Assembly (NCBI RefSeq): GCF_003269295.1
Contig: NZ_QLTT01000004.1
Span: 1-64,000, forward strand
DNA: 64,000 nt
Direction: 5' to 3'
Source of the DNA: Lentzea atacamensis
GTDB lineage: Bacteria > Actinomycetota > Actinomycetes > Mycobacteriales > Pseudonocardiaceae
The translations under genes were made by a program, and so were the position numbers. Below are positions 53,911 to 62,472 of this stretch, in pieces. The notes beneath the pieces are model-generated. The model ran no database searches and had not been told where the DNA came from. It saw nothing but the letters and a program-made list of their open reading frames with translations. Within the stretch, counting starts at the first letter, position 1. Every line of letters starts with the position of its first letter.

Positions 53911-54240
53911 GTGGCGTACGACGAAGGCCTGGCCCACCGCCTGGGCGAGTCACTGGGCGGCCTGCCGGGCATCAGCGAGAAGAAGATGTTCGGTGGCATC
54001 GCGTTCCTCTGGAACGGAAACATGCTGGTAGGAGTGATGGGAGACGGCCTGATCGCCCGAGTGGGCCCCGAGGCGCAGGAAGACGCCCTCGCTCAGCCGG
54101 GTGCGCGCGTCTTCGACTTCACCGGCCGGCCGATGAAGGGCTGGGTCGTGGTCGACGGGGCGGCGGTGTCGGAGGACGAGGCGCTGGACGACTGGATCGC
54201 GCGCTGCCGTGACTTCGTGGAAGCGCTGCCGCCGAAGTGA
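53911..54240 (+). CDS. TfoX N-terminal domain protein
   Basis: 109 aa from GTG 53911. LPGISEKKMFGGIAFLWNGNMLVGV and LIARVGPEAQEDALAQPG match the TfoX-N fold; the TfoX C-terminal domain is absent. Widespread in actinobacteria, function unclear. AAACTT lies 12 nt before the start in place of a Shine-Dalgarno. Confidence 0.85.
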   Translation: MAYDEGLAHRLGESLGGLPGISEKKMFGGIAFLWNGNMLVGVMGDGLIARVGPEAQEDALAQPGARVFDFTGRPMKGWVVVDGAAVSEDEALDDWIARCRDFVEALPPK

Positions 54241-54261
54241 GCCTCGTCCCCCGACGTGTGG

Positions 54262-55761
54262 TCAGAACCGCACCAGCGGGCCTCCCGTGAAGAACTCGTA
54301 GACGAAGTTCACGAAGAAGAACCCGAAGAACACCACGTTCAACCCCAGGATCACGTAGTGCCACCACCGCGGCCGCGCCGGTCGCGGCAGCCGGGAGTTC
54401 AGGTACATCAACGCGAACGGGAACATCAGCGCGCCCAGGTTCGACATGTTCGCTGAGATCTGCACCAGCTCGACGGGCAGCGCGAGGTGCAGCGCGCCCG
54501 CGATGATCACGAGCACCAGCAGCATGAACGGGTAGTAGAACCGCCGCGGGTCGTCCTCCATCCGCCGGCGCAGCCGGGGTGAGACCGCGTGCGCCGCGTC
54601 GGTGAAGTTCCGCACCAGCGCCTCGAAGATGCCGAGCTGCGTGGAGAACAACACCAGCACGCCCACCACCAGCATGAGGTAGAACATGCCCTGCCCGTAC
54701 AGGATTCCCAGCTGCTCGGCGGAGAACGTCGGCACGTTCGCGGCGGTCGGCTGCTGGCCGGACACCGCGACGATGTGCGCCATCAGCACGGTCGGCAGCA
54801 GCATGCCGAGCATCGCGCCGACGAAGAACACCGCCCACTGGTCGATCAGCAGCAACCGGTACCAACGACGCCACAGCGACGCGTTCGCCGGGGTGTCCAC
54901 AAAGGTCACGCCGACCGGTCGCACCTCCTGCTTGCCGCCGCGCATGCCCGAGATGAACCCGACGTGGTGGCCCATGCCGTAACCCTTGTCGCGGTAGTGA
55001 CTCATCGCGTACCAGTTCAGGCCGGACGCCAGCGCGGTGAACCCGGCCAGGCCGCCCAGCTGGGTCGCCGTGATCCCCGACGGCGGCGCGGCGGGCGTGA
55101 CCAGGCCGCGCACCCCTTCCGACCACACGGAGAAGGGCACGATCGCGAGCGTCACCACGATCAGGACCAGCAGCAACGTGCCGACCAGCACCCAGTTCGT
55201 GAGCTCCAGGGCGCGGGACACCTTGCGGGCGGCCGCGGTGATCAGGAAGACCACGACGAGCAGGCCGATCGCGAGCAGCCGCACGTACTCGATCTCGTCC
55301 GGCCGGTAGCCGCGGCCGGCGATCAGCGCGAAGAGCCCCTGACCGGCGCCCGCCGCCCAGCCGCCGAAGATGAACGCGAAGTAGAAGACCACCAGCGAGA
55401 CCGGCACCCAGAACTTCCAGCCGGGCGGCACCCGGCCCCAGCCGACGATCGGCACCTCGCCGGTCGCCACGACGTAACGGGCGACCTCCACGTTGTAGAA
55501 CGTCTGCAGCAGCGCCGACACGGTGATCACCCAGCCGATGCCGACGAAGCCGAACCTGCCGACCGCCTGCGGGCCGAGCAGCCACTCGCCGCTGCCGATC
55601 GAGATGCCGAGCGCGATCAGGCTCGGGCCGATGACGAACTGGACCACCTGCAGCGGCCCCAGCTTGCGGACCTTGAAGACCTTCTCGGGTTCTGGCAGGT
55701 CAGCCACATCGAGTGGAGGCCTGCTCACTCCGATTTGAACTGACGACCCTGACGACGACAC
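54262..55761 (-). CDS. Nramp-related transporter
   Basis: 499 aa from GTG 55761 (GGGAGG 6 nt upstream), about 11-12 membrane helices. GPSLIALGISIGSGEWLLGPQ is the first-helix motif. The canonical Nramp metal ligands, DPGN in helix 1 and MPH in helix 6, are not present (ALASGLNWYAMSHYRDKGYG region instead), so Mn/Fe transport cannot be assumed. It resembles an Nramp-fold branch found in several soil bacteria. N-terminal ~35 residues are cytosolic. Confidence 0.75.
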   Translation of the reverse strand: MSSSGSSVQIGVSRPPLDVADLPEPEKVFKVRKLGPLQVVQFVIGPSLIALGISIGSGEWLLGPQAVGRFGFVGIGWVITVSALLQTFYNVEVARYVVATGEVPIVGWGRVPPGWKFWVPVSLVVFYFAFIFGGWAAGAGQGLFALIAGRGYRPDEIEYVRLLAIGLLVVVFLITAAARKVSRALELTNWVLVGTLLLVLIVVTLAIVPFSVWSEGVRGLVTPAAPPSGITATQLGGLAGFTALASGLNWYAMSHYRDKGYGMGHHVGFISGMRGGKQEVRPVGVTFVDTPANASLWRRWYRLLLIDQWAVFFVGAMLGMLLPTVLMAHIVAVSGQQPTAANVPTFSAEQLGILYGQGMFYLMLVVGVLVLFSTQLGIFEALVRNFTDAAHAVSPRLRRRMEDDPRRFYYPFMLLVLVIIAGALHLALPVELVQISANMSNLGALMFPFALMYLNSRLPRPARPRWWHYVILGLNVVFFGFFFVNFVYEFFTGGPLVRF

Positions 55762-55826
55762 TGTCGACCTCCCGACACGTCGGGGAAGAGGGAAGCTCCC
55801 ACTTTCCCGACGTGCCGGGCATCAGG

Positions 55827-57326
55827 TCAACCGGCGGCGTTCACCGCGTCGTCCGCGAACACCCAGCCGTGACCGATGGCGTCCGCGCCCCACGTTTCCA
55901 CCAACGGCACACCGGTCCGGTGCGTCACGGTCACCGAGCCGGGTGCCAGCGGCGTCGCCGAGGCCTCCAGCCGGCGTTCCAGCTCACCAGGTCCCCACGA
56001 GGCGGGGTCGGTCAGCGTGCCGAACTGAGCATCCGCGTTGGACAGTCCGGGATTGCGTTCCAGCATCAGCGCCACCACACCGGCCACGGCGGGACCGGAG
56101 AAGCTGGTGCCGCTTTGGAAGAGGTACTGGAACGGTGCCGCGGAAGCGTTGTCGGGCGCCGCCTTCGCCGCGCACGTGCGGTTGCTGGTGGACGGTGTCG
56201 CTTGCCCGTCCTTGTAGAGCTGCGCGCACGGGTACGGCAGCAGCAGGTACCGGCCCTCGGACACGACGTCGAGGTACTGGCCCGCCTTCTGCCGCGAGGA
56301 GAACCCGGTCACGTACACCTCGGACACTCCGCTCTCGGGCACGTCGTCGAGCCACCACGTCTTGTCCGGGTACTCGTTCCACTGCTTCGTCCAGCCGCCG
56401 GCGCCCACGGACACGACGGGCTCGTAAGCGGCCGGGAAGCCCATGCCCGCGTCGCCGGAGTTGCCCGCCGACGCCACGAACACCACGCCCGCCTTGATCG
56501 CGGCGTCCAGCGCCGCCTTCTCGACCGCGTCGAGGCCGGGACCGCCGATCGACTCGTTGATCACGATCGGCTGCTGGGGGTTGGCCTTCTTCAGCGAGGT
56601 CACGTAGTCGACACCGGCGTTGATGGCGCTGCCGAAACAACCGATCGGCTCGCACACCTTGATCGGGATGATCTTGGCGTTGGGCGCCACACCGGGAACC
56701 CACTTCGTGCCGGGCGATCCCGTCGCGTAGCCGGTGCCCCAGCCGCCCTCGTTCAGGTCGTCGGCCAGGCGGTGGCCGGTGATGGTCGCGGAGACCGCCA
56801 TGCCGTGCGGGTCGCTGCCCGCGTCCCACTGACCGGCGTTGGGGTTGCCGAGCACGCCGGCGAACGCGCGCGCCTTGTCCGTCAGGATGTCGCTCTCGAC
56901 GAAGTAGTCACGCCAGTTCGGGTAGAAACCGGTGTCGAGCACCGCCACCCACACGCCCGCACCGGTCTCGGTCACGCCCTCCAGATCCATCTGGTCGTGC
57001 CAGTAGGGGTCGTTCGGCAACGGTGCCGCCGCCGGATCGGAGACGGCCAGGGGCGTGCGGATCGGGTCCGCGCTCACCGAAGTCACGAACGGCAGCGCGC
57101 GCACCGCCGCGACCTTCGAGCCGGGAATGGCGGCGGACGCGCCGCCGAAGTTGCGATAGGCCACGTGCACCTGGGCACCGGCGGCGCGCAGCTGGTCGAG
57201 CTGGGCTGAGGTCAGCGGCGACGCGCTGCCGACGAGGTAGCCGGACGGAGCGGGGGCGGCGGACAACGCCGGTGCCCCCGCGGCGATCAGCACCAGGGCG
57301 GCGGCAGCCGCGATGAGACGTCTCAT
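55827..57326 (-). CDS. Secreted subtilisin-like (S8) protease
   Basis: 499 aa from ATG 57326 (GGGAG 7 nt upstream). Sec signal peptide (RRLIAAAAALVLIAAGAPAL, cleavage near APA/APS). An inhibitor-I9-like propeptide (AQLDQLRAAGAQVHVAYRNF) precedes the protease: Asp131 (AVLDTG), His174 (DPHGMAVSATI), Asn289 (ASAGNSG), Ser408 (QSGTSFSGPAVAG). Four Cys in the catalytic domain. A general extracellular protease. It is not related closely to the intracellular S8 gene at 46-47 kb. Confidence 0.92.
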   Translation of the reverse strand: MRRLIAAAAALVLIAAGAPALSAAPAPSGYLVGSASPLTSAQLDQLRAAGAQVHVAYRNFGGASAAIPGSKVAAVRALPFVTSVSADPIRTPLAVSDPAAAPLPNDPYWHDQMDLEGVTETGAGVWVAVLDTGFYPNWRDYFVESDILTDKARAFAGVLGNPNAGQWDAGSDPHGMAVSATITGHRLADDLNEGGWGTGYATGSPGTKWVPGVAPNAKIIPIKVCEPIGCFGSAINAGVDYVTSLKKANPQQPIVINESIGGPGLDAVEKAALDAAIKAGVVFVASAGNSGDAGMGFPAAYEPVVSVGAGGWTKQWNEYPDKTWWLDDVPESGVSEVYVTGFSSRQKAGQYLDVVSEGRYLLLPYPCAQLYKDGQATPSTSNRTCAAKAAPDNASAAPFQYLFQSGTSFSGPAVAGVVALMLERNPGLSNADAQFGTLTDPASWGPGELERRLEASATPLAPGSVTVTHRTGVPLVETWGADAIGHGWVFADDAVNAAG

Positions 57327-57412
57327 GTGGACTCCCAGGATCATCCCCGACCCGACACGGTTTATACGCCGAACGGTCGCCCGCCGAAAGGCCTACCGGG
57401 CACCGGGGGAAG

Positions 57413-57418
57413 TAGCTT
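57413..57418 (+). promoter_or_regulatory. -10 element for leaderless deaminase transcript
   Basis: TAGCTT starts 13 nt before ATG 57426. It favours this ATG over TTG 57417, which would have GGGGGA 7 nt upstream. Confidence 0.45.
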
Positions 57419-57425
57419 GGTCGTC

Positions 57426-57872
57426 ATGACCGCTGCATCAGACATGCTGGCCGTTGCCGTCGAAGAGGCGCGGACGGGACTGGCCGAAGGCGGAATCCCC
57501 ATCGGCGCCGCGCTCTTCGACGCCGACGGCCGCCTGCTGGGACGTGGCCACAACCGCCGCGTGCAGGACGGCGACGCCTCCATGCACGCGGAGACCTCGG
57601 CCTTCCGCAACGCGGGGCGCCAGCGCAGCTACCGCGGCACCACGATGGTCACGACCCTGTCGCCGTGCTGGTACTGCAGCGGCCTGGTCCGCCAGTTCGG
57701 CATCTCGAACGTGCTGATCGGCGAGGCCACGACGTTCTACGGCGGCCACGACTGGCTGGCCGAGCACGGCGTCGGAATCACGATCGTCGACGACCCGGCG
57801 CTGATCGAGCTGATGACGTCGTTCATCTCGGAGCATCCGGAGCTCTGGTACGAGGACATCGGCCAGGACTGA
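57426..57872 (+). CDS. Cytosine deaminase, yeast Fcy1 type
   Basis: 148 aa. Zinc site HAE (His54, Glu56) and PCWYC (Cys81, Cys84). The sequence follows yeast cytosine deaminase across its length: GGIPIGAALFDADGRLLGRG, RGTTMVTTLSPCWYCSGLV, VVDDP-like IVDDPALI, and ends PELWYEDIGQ, where the yeast enzyme ends WFEDIGE. It deaminates cytosine to uracil. This differs from the CodA amidohydrolase of E. coli. Likely of fungal-type descent or exchange. Confidence 0.88.
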   Translation: MTAASDMLAVAVEEARTGLAEGGIPIGAALFDADGRLLGRGHNRRVQDGDASMHAETSAFRNAGRQRSYRGTTMVTTLSPCWYCSGLVRQFGISNVLIGEATTFYGGHDWLAEHGVGITIVDDPALIELMTSFISEHPELWYEDIGQD

Positions 57873-58150
57873 GGCCTGGCTCGAAGCCGCGACGAAGATC
57901 ATCTGGTAGCTTCCGGCGTCCCGCCAAACGGCCTGTTGGGAGTTTTGGTGCGTGCACAATCGGGTGTTCTCGTCGGCGGCGAGAGCGGCGACGAGTAACC
58001 ATTCGGCGGCGCGCACCGGCCAGGTGCGCGTCAAAATCCACCTGATTCAGAAATGCATATCCGTACGTGCATTGGTCGCATTGACCTGCGATAACGCTCC
58101 GCCCACACTCCGAACTGCCAGCCCGAGCGTTGTCAGCATTGGGTGCGTTC
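57873..58150. other. Gene-free stretch
   Basis: No convincing gene is visible in these 278 bases. The right half is lower in GC (ATGCATATCCGTACGTGC, TTGACCTGCGATAACG) and probably holds the promoter of the next gene. Confidence 0.4.
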
Positions 58151-58727
58151 GTGATGTTGTTGCGCAGCAGGCAGCACAGTCGCCGCGAGGTCGAGCGGTA
58201 CCGCGCCCTGCTCGCCTTCCACTGCGACCTCTGGTACGAGCAGACCGAGCACCGGTGGCGAATCGGCCACTGGGAGGAGTTCGTCGACGTACAGCCGAAC
58301 GGTGACGCCCGGGTGTCCGTTGCCGTCCGGGCACTCGTCGAGGCACAGGCCCTGCCGTTCTTCCGGATCCGCCTCGGCTCTGGCAGGCCCTGGTCACCGG
58401 AATGGGAACAGCGGCGCGTCGACATCACGGCCTGCAGTGTGGAAGTCGACGGCACCGGTCCCCGCTGGGAGGAGACCACTCGGTGGTTGTCCGACGGTCG
58501 TCTCGCGGTGGTCGTGCACTTCCGCGGTGCTCCACCGCGCAAAGGAGAGGAGCTGCGTCTGCTGTCCAGGCGCAGTGGCCGGGCCGGTGACACCGTTGAT
58601 GCGGGGCGATCCGGACACCTTCGAGTTCACGCCTCCGGCCGATCGGCGGGAACCGGTGGCCGAACTCGTCGCCCGCGACATCGCCGCCGGCGCGGAGATC
58701 GGCGTGCGGCTCGACCTGACGCGTTGA
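58151..58727 (+). pseudogene. Frameshifted hypothetical gene
   Basis: The first frame reads from GTG 58151 or ATG 58154 (LLRSRQHSRREVERYRALLA, CDLWYEQTEHRWRIGHWEEF, VVVHFRGAPPRKGEELRLL). Around 58570-58600 coding character moves to another frame (PLMRGDPDTFEFTPPADRRE, PVAELVARDIAAGAEIGVRL) that stops at 58727. Third-position G/C bias switches at the same place. One indel would join them into a ~190-residue protein. No family recognised. A sequencing error would give the same picture. Confidence 0.65.
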
Positions 58728-58763
58728 AGGGCGTCTTCTCACCGGCCACACCGACCGGAGCCG

Positions 58764-58769
58764 TAGGTT
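58764..58769 (+). promoter_or_regulatory. -10 element for leaderless SDR transcript
   Basis: TAGGTT starts 12 nt before ATG 58776, with no Shine-Dalgarno. Confidence 0.5.
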
Positions 58770-58775
58770 GGGCGC

Positions 58776-59291
58776 ATGGCTTCTGTGCTGATCGCCGGCG
58801 CGAACTCCGACCTCGGCCTGGAGACCGCCCGCCAACTGGTCCGCGCTGGTCACTCGGTCTGGCTGGGCAGCGGGCACACCGATCGCGCACGTGCGGCCGG
58901 TGTGGGTGCCCTGTTCGTCCAGCTCGACGTCACGTCGGACGAGTCGGTGGCGGCAGCGGCCTCCGCTGTCGGCTCCCTCGACGTGCTGGTCAACAACGTG
59001 GCTGAACTGACAGAGCCGGGCGAGGTCACCGCCGAGGTCGTGCGGGACGCGTTCGAGGCCGGCCTGGCCGGCCTGGCCAGGGTGCTGCACGCCTTCCTGC
59101 CGCTGCTGGAGCGGTCAGCTGCCCCGGTCGTCGTGAACGTGGGCAGCCGGTCGGACCCGCTGGCCGAGGCCGCGGTCACCATGGTCACGGTGCAGTACGC
59201 GAAGGCGTACCCGCGGATGCGGATCAACGCGGTGGAGCTGGAGGAGGGTGCCGAAGGCATCCTGCGGACGATCGACGCTCAGGACGGGTAG
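58776..59291 (+). CDS. Short-chain dehydrogenase-like protein lacking catalytic Tyr-Lys
   Basis: 171 aa, where SDRs are ~240. The Rossmann part is sound: GANSDLGLETARQLVRAGHSVW, VQLDVTSDESV, LDVLVNNVAELTEPG. After VVVNVGSRSDPLAEAAVTM the YxxxK helix is missing and the chain jumps to VQYAKAYPRMRINAVELEEG. An internal deletion of ~30-40 residues plus C-terminal loss explains this. It probably binds NAD(P) but is not a normal reductase. Confidence 0.75.
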   Translation: MASVLIAGANSDLGLETARQLVRAGHSVWLGSGHTDRARAAGVGALFVQLDVTSDESVAAAASAVGSLDVLVNNVAELTEPGEVTAEVVRDAFEAGLAGLARVLHAFLPLLERSAAPVVVNVGSRSDPLAEAAVTMVTVQYAKAYPRMRINAVELEEGAEGILRTIDAQDG

Positions 59292-59641
59292 CGCTCCGCC
59301 GCCTCGTCCATCGAGCCCAGAATCGTGAACACCGAGTCCAGCCCGGTCGCCTCGATCGGCCGCAGAGCGGCACGGGCGGAAGCCACGACGACGAACTCGA
59401 CGCCGGCGCGAGCAGCCCGCTGCTGCCCCAGCACCAGAGCCTCGAGCCCTGCCGATCCGAGGAACCTCACGCCGCCGAGATCCACCACGACAGCCCGGTT
59501 CTCCGACACCACGTGGCTTTCCAGAGGGGTCGTCAGCTCGCTGCTGCTCGTGGTGTCGAGCTCGCCGGACACGTGCAGCACGACGATGTCGGGTGCGATC
59601 CGGTCGACGACCACGGACGCCAGCGCGGTGGGGTCGGGCAC
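59279..59641 (-). CDS. STAS-domain anti-sigma factor antagonist
   Basis: 120 aa from GTG 59641 (GGAGGGAG upstream). STAS fold: IAPDIVVLHVSGELDTTSSSEL and AVVVDLGGVRFLGSAGLEAL; the phosphorylatable Ser of SpoIIAA-type antagonists corresponds to GSAG. It would bind an RsbW-type kinase and release a SigB/SigF factor. A SigF-type gene is 3.3 kb away, but no RsbW gene lies in the window. Its end overlaps the SDR gene. Confidence 0.88.
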   Translation of the reverse strand: MPDPTALASVVVDRIAPDIVVLHVSGELDTTSSSELTTPLESHVVSENRAVVVDLGGVRFLGSAGLEALVLGQQRAARAGVEFVVVASARAALRPIEATGLDSVFTILGSMDEAAERYPS

Positions 59642-59667
59642 GTTTCTCCCTCCAGAGCAAACTTCGG

Positions 59668-60432
59668 TCAGCACCCCACGTTAACCCTGCCCTGCGAGAC
59701 CAGCCACCGGCCCCGCAGTGAAGTGCGTCCCGCCTGCAGGGACGCGTGGACGTGTTGAGTGAGGCGGGCGTGCAGTTCGTGGCACGCGGTGAAGCCCAGA
59801 CGGACGTCGTCCGGCGGGCACTGCACGGGCAGCAGCTGGGCGAACGGGTCGCCGCCGATGGTGTCGACGGCGGTGAGGAAGCCGACCAGGGCACCCACCA
59901 GGCGCTGGTGAAGGCCGAACAACGACAGGGCGTTCACCAGGGAGAGCGTCAGCGCGGGCATCTCGTCGACGCCGGCGGGGTCCAGGTCGCGCACCGTCAC
60001 GGTGAACAGCACCGAATGCGCCCGCGAGGACCGCGCGCCGTACGCGTCGCCCTGGATGTCGCGCAGCACCGAGCGCATCTCGCGGCGCGGTTGCCAGAAC
60101 GCGTGGTGCTTGCGCAGCTCTGCCAGGCCCTCACCGGACAGCTCCGCGGGCTGGGTCGCCTCGGTCAGCGAACGCAGGGACTCCTCCCAGCGGGTCTCCA
60201 GCGCCGCGTGGAACTGGGCCAGCGCCGGGTGGTCCTCCCAGGAGGCGTGCACGTCGTCGAAGCCACGTGTGCGCAGTTCGTAGCAGATCCACAACGACAG
60301 CTGGAAGTCGTCGTCGAGGAAGATCTCCCTGGTACCCGCGCTGACGAGCAACGCCGGCCTGGGGACCGGCGGGCGACGGAGGGCGGCGACCAGAGCCGAG
60401 CTCATGTGGCCGCGTGGAGCGGGCAGTCGCAT
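59668..60432 (-). CDS. Haem-oxygenase-fold, iron-containing redox enzyme-like protein
   Basis: 254 aa from ATG 60432, sharing one base with the ligase stop (TGATG). DFQLSLWICYELRTRGFDDV, ASWEDHPALAQFHAALETRW and the later NALSLFGLHQRLVGALVGFL resemble the helical haem-oxygenase-like diiron family often encoded beside GCS2-type ligases. The metal ligands were not assigned with certainty. A reaction on a glutamyl or amide product of the neighbour is possible. Confidence 0.65.
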   Translation of the reverse strand: MRLPAPRGHMSSALVAALRRPPVPRPALLVSAGTREIFLDDDFQLSLWICYELRTRGFDDVHASWEDHPALAQFHAALETRWEESLRSLTEATQPAELSGEGLAELRKHHAFWQPRREMRSVLRDIQGDAYGARSSRAHSVLFTVTVRDLDPAGVDEMPALTLSLVNALSLFGLHQRLVGALVGFLTAVDTIGGDPFAQLLPVQCPPDDVRLGFTACHELHARLTQHVHASLQAGRTSLRGRWLVSQGRVNVGC

Positions 60433-61499
60433 CAGGTTTCCTCACGCGTTCGGGCGATCAGCATGTCCACAAGGGACTCGGGGTCCGGGCAGCGACGTTG
60501 CCTCGAGGCACCGCAGCCGTTGTGACGCAACCAGTCCATCTGGCGTTCCACAGTAGACACAGTGCCGCGATCGCGCAGCGCGGCCGACACGTGCTCCACG
60601 AGCTGCGCTGCCCGGTCGAACGCGGGGGAAAGTTTTCCGGTGTGTGGATCGGCGGCCAGTCCGTCGACCCCGTCGCGCGACGCCCGCCAATATGCCGCCA
60701 GCAGCACGGAATCGTCCACCCTCTGTTCGGAGGGTTCGGACACGACGAGGGCCCGGATCAGTTCCGCGAGAACGGTGACTTCCGTTGCCAGTTGCGGAAT
60801 GTCCGCGACGCGCACCTCAACGGTCGGATGATCAGCCGACGGGCGCACGTCCCAGTACACCATCGCCCGGTCTATCAAGGCTTCCGAGTTGATGAGCGCC
60901 GAGACGGTCCGGTCGTAGTCGTCCGGCCCGTTCCAGTGCGGAGGCGGCCCGCTCACCGGCCAGCGCGACCACACCATCGAGCGCCAGCTCGCGTACCCGG
61001 TGTCCTCCCCGGCGTAGTACGGGGAGTTCGCGCTCAGCGCCAGCAACGTCGGCAGCCACGGGCGCAGCTTGTTCGACGCCGCCAGCGCTTCGGACTTCGA
61101 GGAAACACCCACGTGCACGTGCAGCCCGCACGCGCCTTGCCCGAGCACGAGTCTTCGGTGGGAGTACTCGATCCGGTGATACCTGGGGTCATCCGTTCCG
61201 GGAGGGGGACCGGCCTCGCCGATCGGCGGCATGCCGACGGCCACCAGCCGGCAGCCGGCCTCGTCAGCGGCCCTGACCAGCGTTCGCCGCGCCGAGCGCA
61301 CCTGCTCGTCCAGCTCTTCGAAGGAGTGGGTGATGCCGGTGGCGACCTCGATCTGGAACGGCGTCAGCTCGCCCTGCACGTCGAGGTCACCGGGAGCGCG
61401 AGAAATCTCCCTGACCCGGGGAGCCAGTGCTACCGGCCGCCGAGACTCGGGATCAACAAGAAGGAACTCTTGTTCCACACCGACCGTGTAGTGACTCAT
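60432..61499 (-). CDS. Carboxylate-amine ligase, GCS2/YbdK type
   Basis: 355 aa from ATG 61499. TVGVEQEFLLVDPESRRPVA, ELTPFQIEVATGITHSFEEL, GLHVHVGVSSKSEALAASNK and VEVRVADIPQLATEVTVLAE are the GCS2 blocks, with the ATP/Mg Glu and His residues kept. Annotated as glutamate-cysteine ligase in many genomes, but YbdK members form weak or other amide bonds. Coupled to the diiron-like gene. Confidence 0.88.
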   Translation of the reverse strand: MSHYTVGVEQEFLLVDPESRRPVALAPRVREISRAPGDLDVQGELTPFQIEVATGITHSFEELDEQVRSARRTLVRAADEAGCRLVAVGMPPIGEAGPPPGTDDPRYHRIEYSHRRLVLGQGACGLHVHVGVSSKSEALAASNKLRPWLPTLLALSANSPYYAGEDTGYASWRSMVWSRWPVSGPPPHWNGPDDYDRTVSALINSEALIDRAMVYWDVRPSADHPTVEVRVADIPQLATEVTVLAELIRALVVSEPSEQRVDDSVLLAAYWRASRDGVDGLAADPHTGKLSPAFDRAAQLVEHVSAALRDRGTVSTVERQMDWLRHNGCGASRQRRCPDPESLVDMLIARTREET

Positions 61500-61548
61500 C
61501 GGCGAGCGGGTACCCGCGTTCTGTGCTGATCAACCACGAGGTGCCCGA

Positions 61549-62472
61549 ATGAGACTGCGCCGCAGCGACCCGGCGGGGCCGGGCTGGACCCGCCGCCGGC
61601 ACGGCGGCGGCTTCCGCCATCTCGACACGCAGGGCAACGCCCTCACGGCGGACCAGCTGGCGAGGGTGAAAGCCCTGGTCATCCCACCCGCGTGGCGCGA
61701 CGTCTGGATCTCCCCGCACCCCAACGGCCACATCCAGGCCGTCGGCTACGACGACGCGGGCCGCCGCCAGTACCTCTACCACGAGAAGTGGCGCACCGAC
61801 CGGGACGCGGAGAAGTTCGACCGCGTCCTGCGGCTCGCCCCGCGGCTGGGGAAGTTCCGCGAGCAGATCGAGAAGGACATGAAGACGCGCGGCCGCAAGC
61901 GGTTGCTCGCCATCGCGCTGCGCATGCTCGACCTCGGAGTCTTCCGCGTCGGCCACGAGGAGTACGCCGAGGAGAACGGCACTCATGGCGTCGCGACCCT
62001 CCTCTGCGAACACCTCAGCGTGCGCGGTGACCGGGTCAGGTTCCGCTTCCCGGCCAAGCACGGCGTCGAGGTGGACGAGGAGATCACCGACGCGCGGCTC
62101 GCACGCGCCGTGCGGAGTCTCCTCAAGGACCGGACCCCGGACTGCCGCGTCTTCGACCTCACCGCCGACGACGTCAACGAGCGCTTCCGCGAGCTCGTCG
62201 GCGAGGAGTTCAGCGTGAAGGACCTCCGCACCTGGCACGCCACGGTCCACGCGGCCCAGGCGTTCGCGCACGCCCTGAACGAACGCGGCAAACCGTCGAA
62301 ACGAGCGGTCAGCGCGGTCATGAAGGAGGTGGCCGAACACCTGGGCAACACGGCGGCCGTCGCGCGGAAGTCCTACGTGGACCCACGTTTGACCAAAGCG
62401 TTCGAACGCGGCGAGGTCATCAGCAACGGCGATCCGGAGCGTGCCGTGCGGAAGCTGCTCAGGAAGCCTTGA
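61549..62472 (+). CDS. DNA topoisomerase IB
   Basis: 307 aa, ATG with GAGG upstream. Poxvirus-like bacterial TopIB: N-terminal clamp (VKALVIPPAWRDVWISPHPN, GHIQAVGYDDAGRRQYLYHE) and the catalytic domain with Arg125, Arg227 and His230 (DLRTWHAT), Lys170 region and nucleophile Tyr276 (KSYVDPR). It relaxes supercoils without ATP. Sporadically distributed in bacteria. Confidence 0.93.
   Translation: MRLRRSDPAGPGWTRRRHGGGFRHLDTQGNALTADQLARVKALVIPPAWRDVWISPHPNGHIQAVGYDDAGRRQYLYHEKWRTDRDAEKFDRVLRLAPRLGKFREQIEKDMKTRGRKRLLAIALRMLDLGVFRVGHEEYAEENGTHGVATLLCEHLSVRGDRVRFRFPAKHGVEVDEEITDARLARAVRSLLKDRTPDCRVFDLTADDVNERFRELVGEEFSVKDLRTWHATVHAAQAFAHALNERGKPSKRAVSAVMKEVAEHLGNTAAVARKSYVDPRLTKAFERGEVISNGDPERAVRKLLRKP

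Noticed and set aside
55713..57209. Plus-strand 498-codon frame opposite the secreted subtilase
   Set aside because: His/Arg-rich shadow; the minus-strand gene has signal peptide and full catalytic triad.
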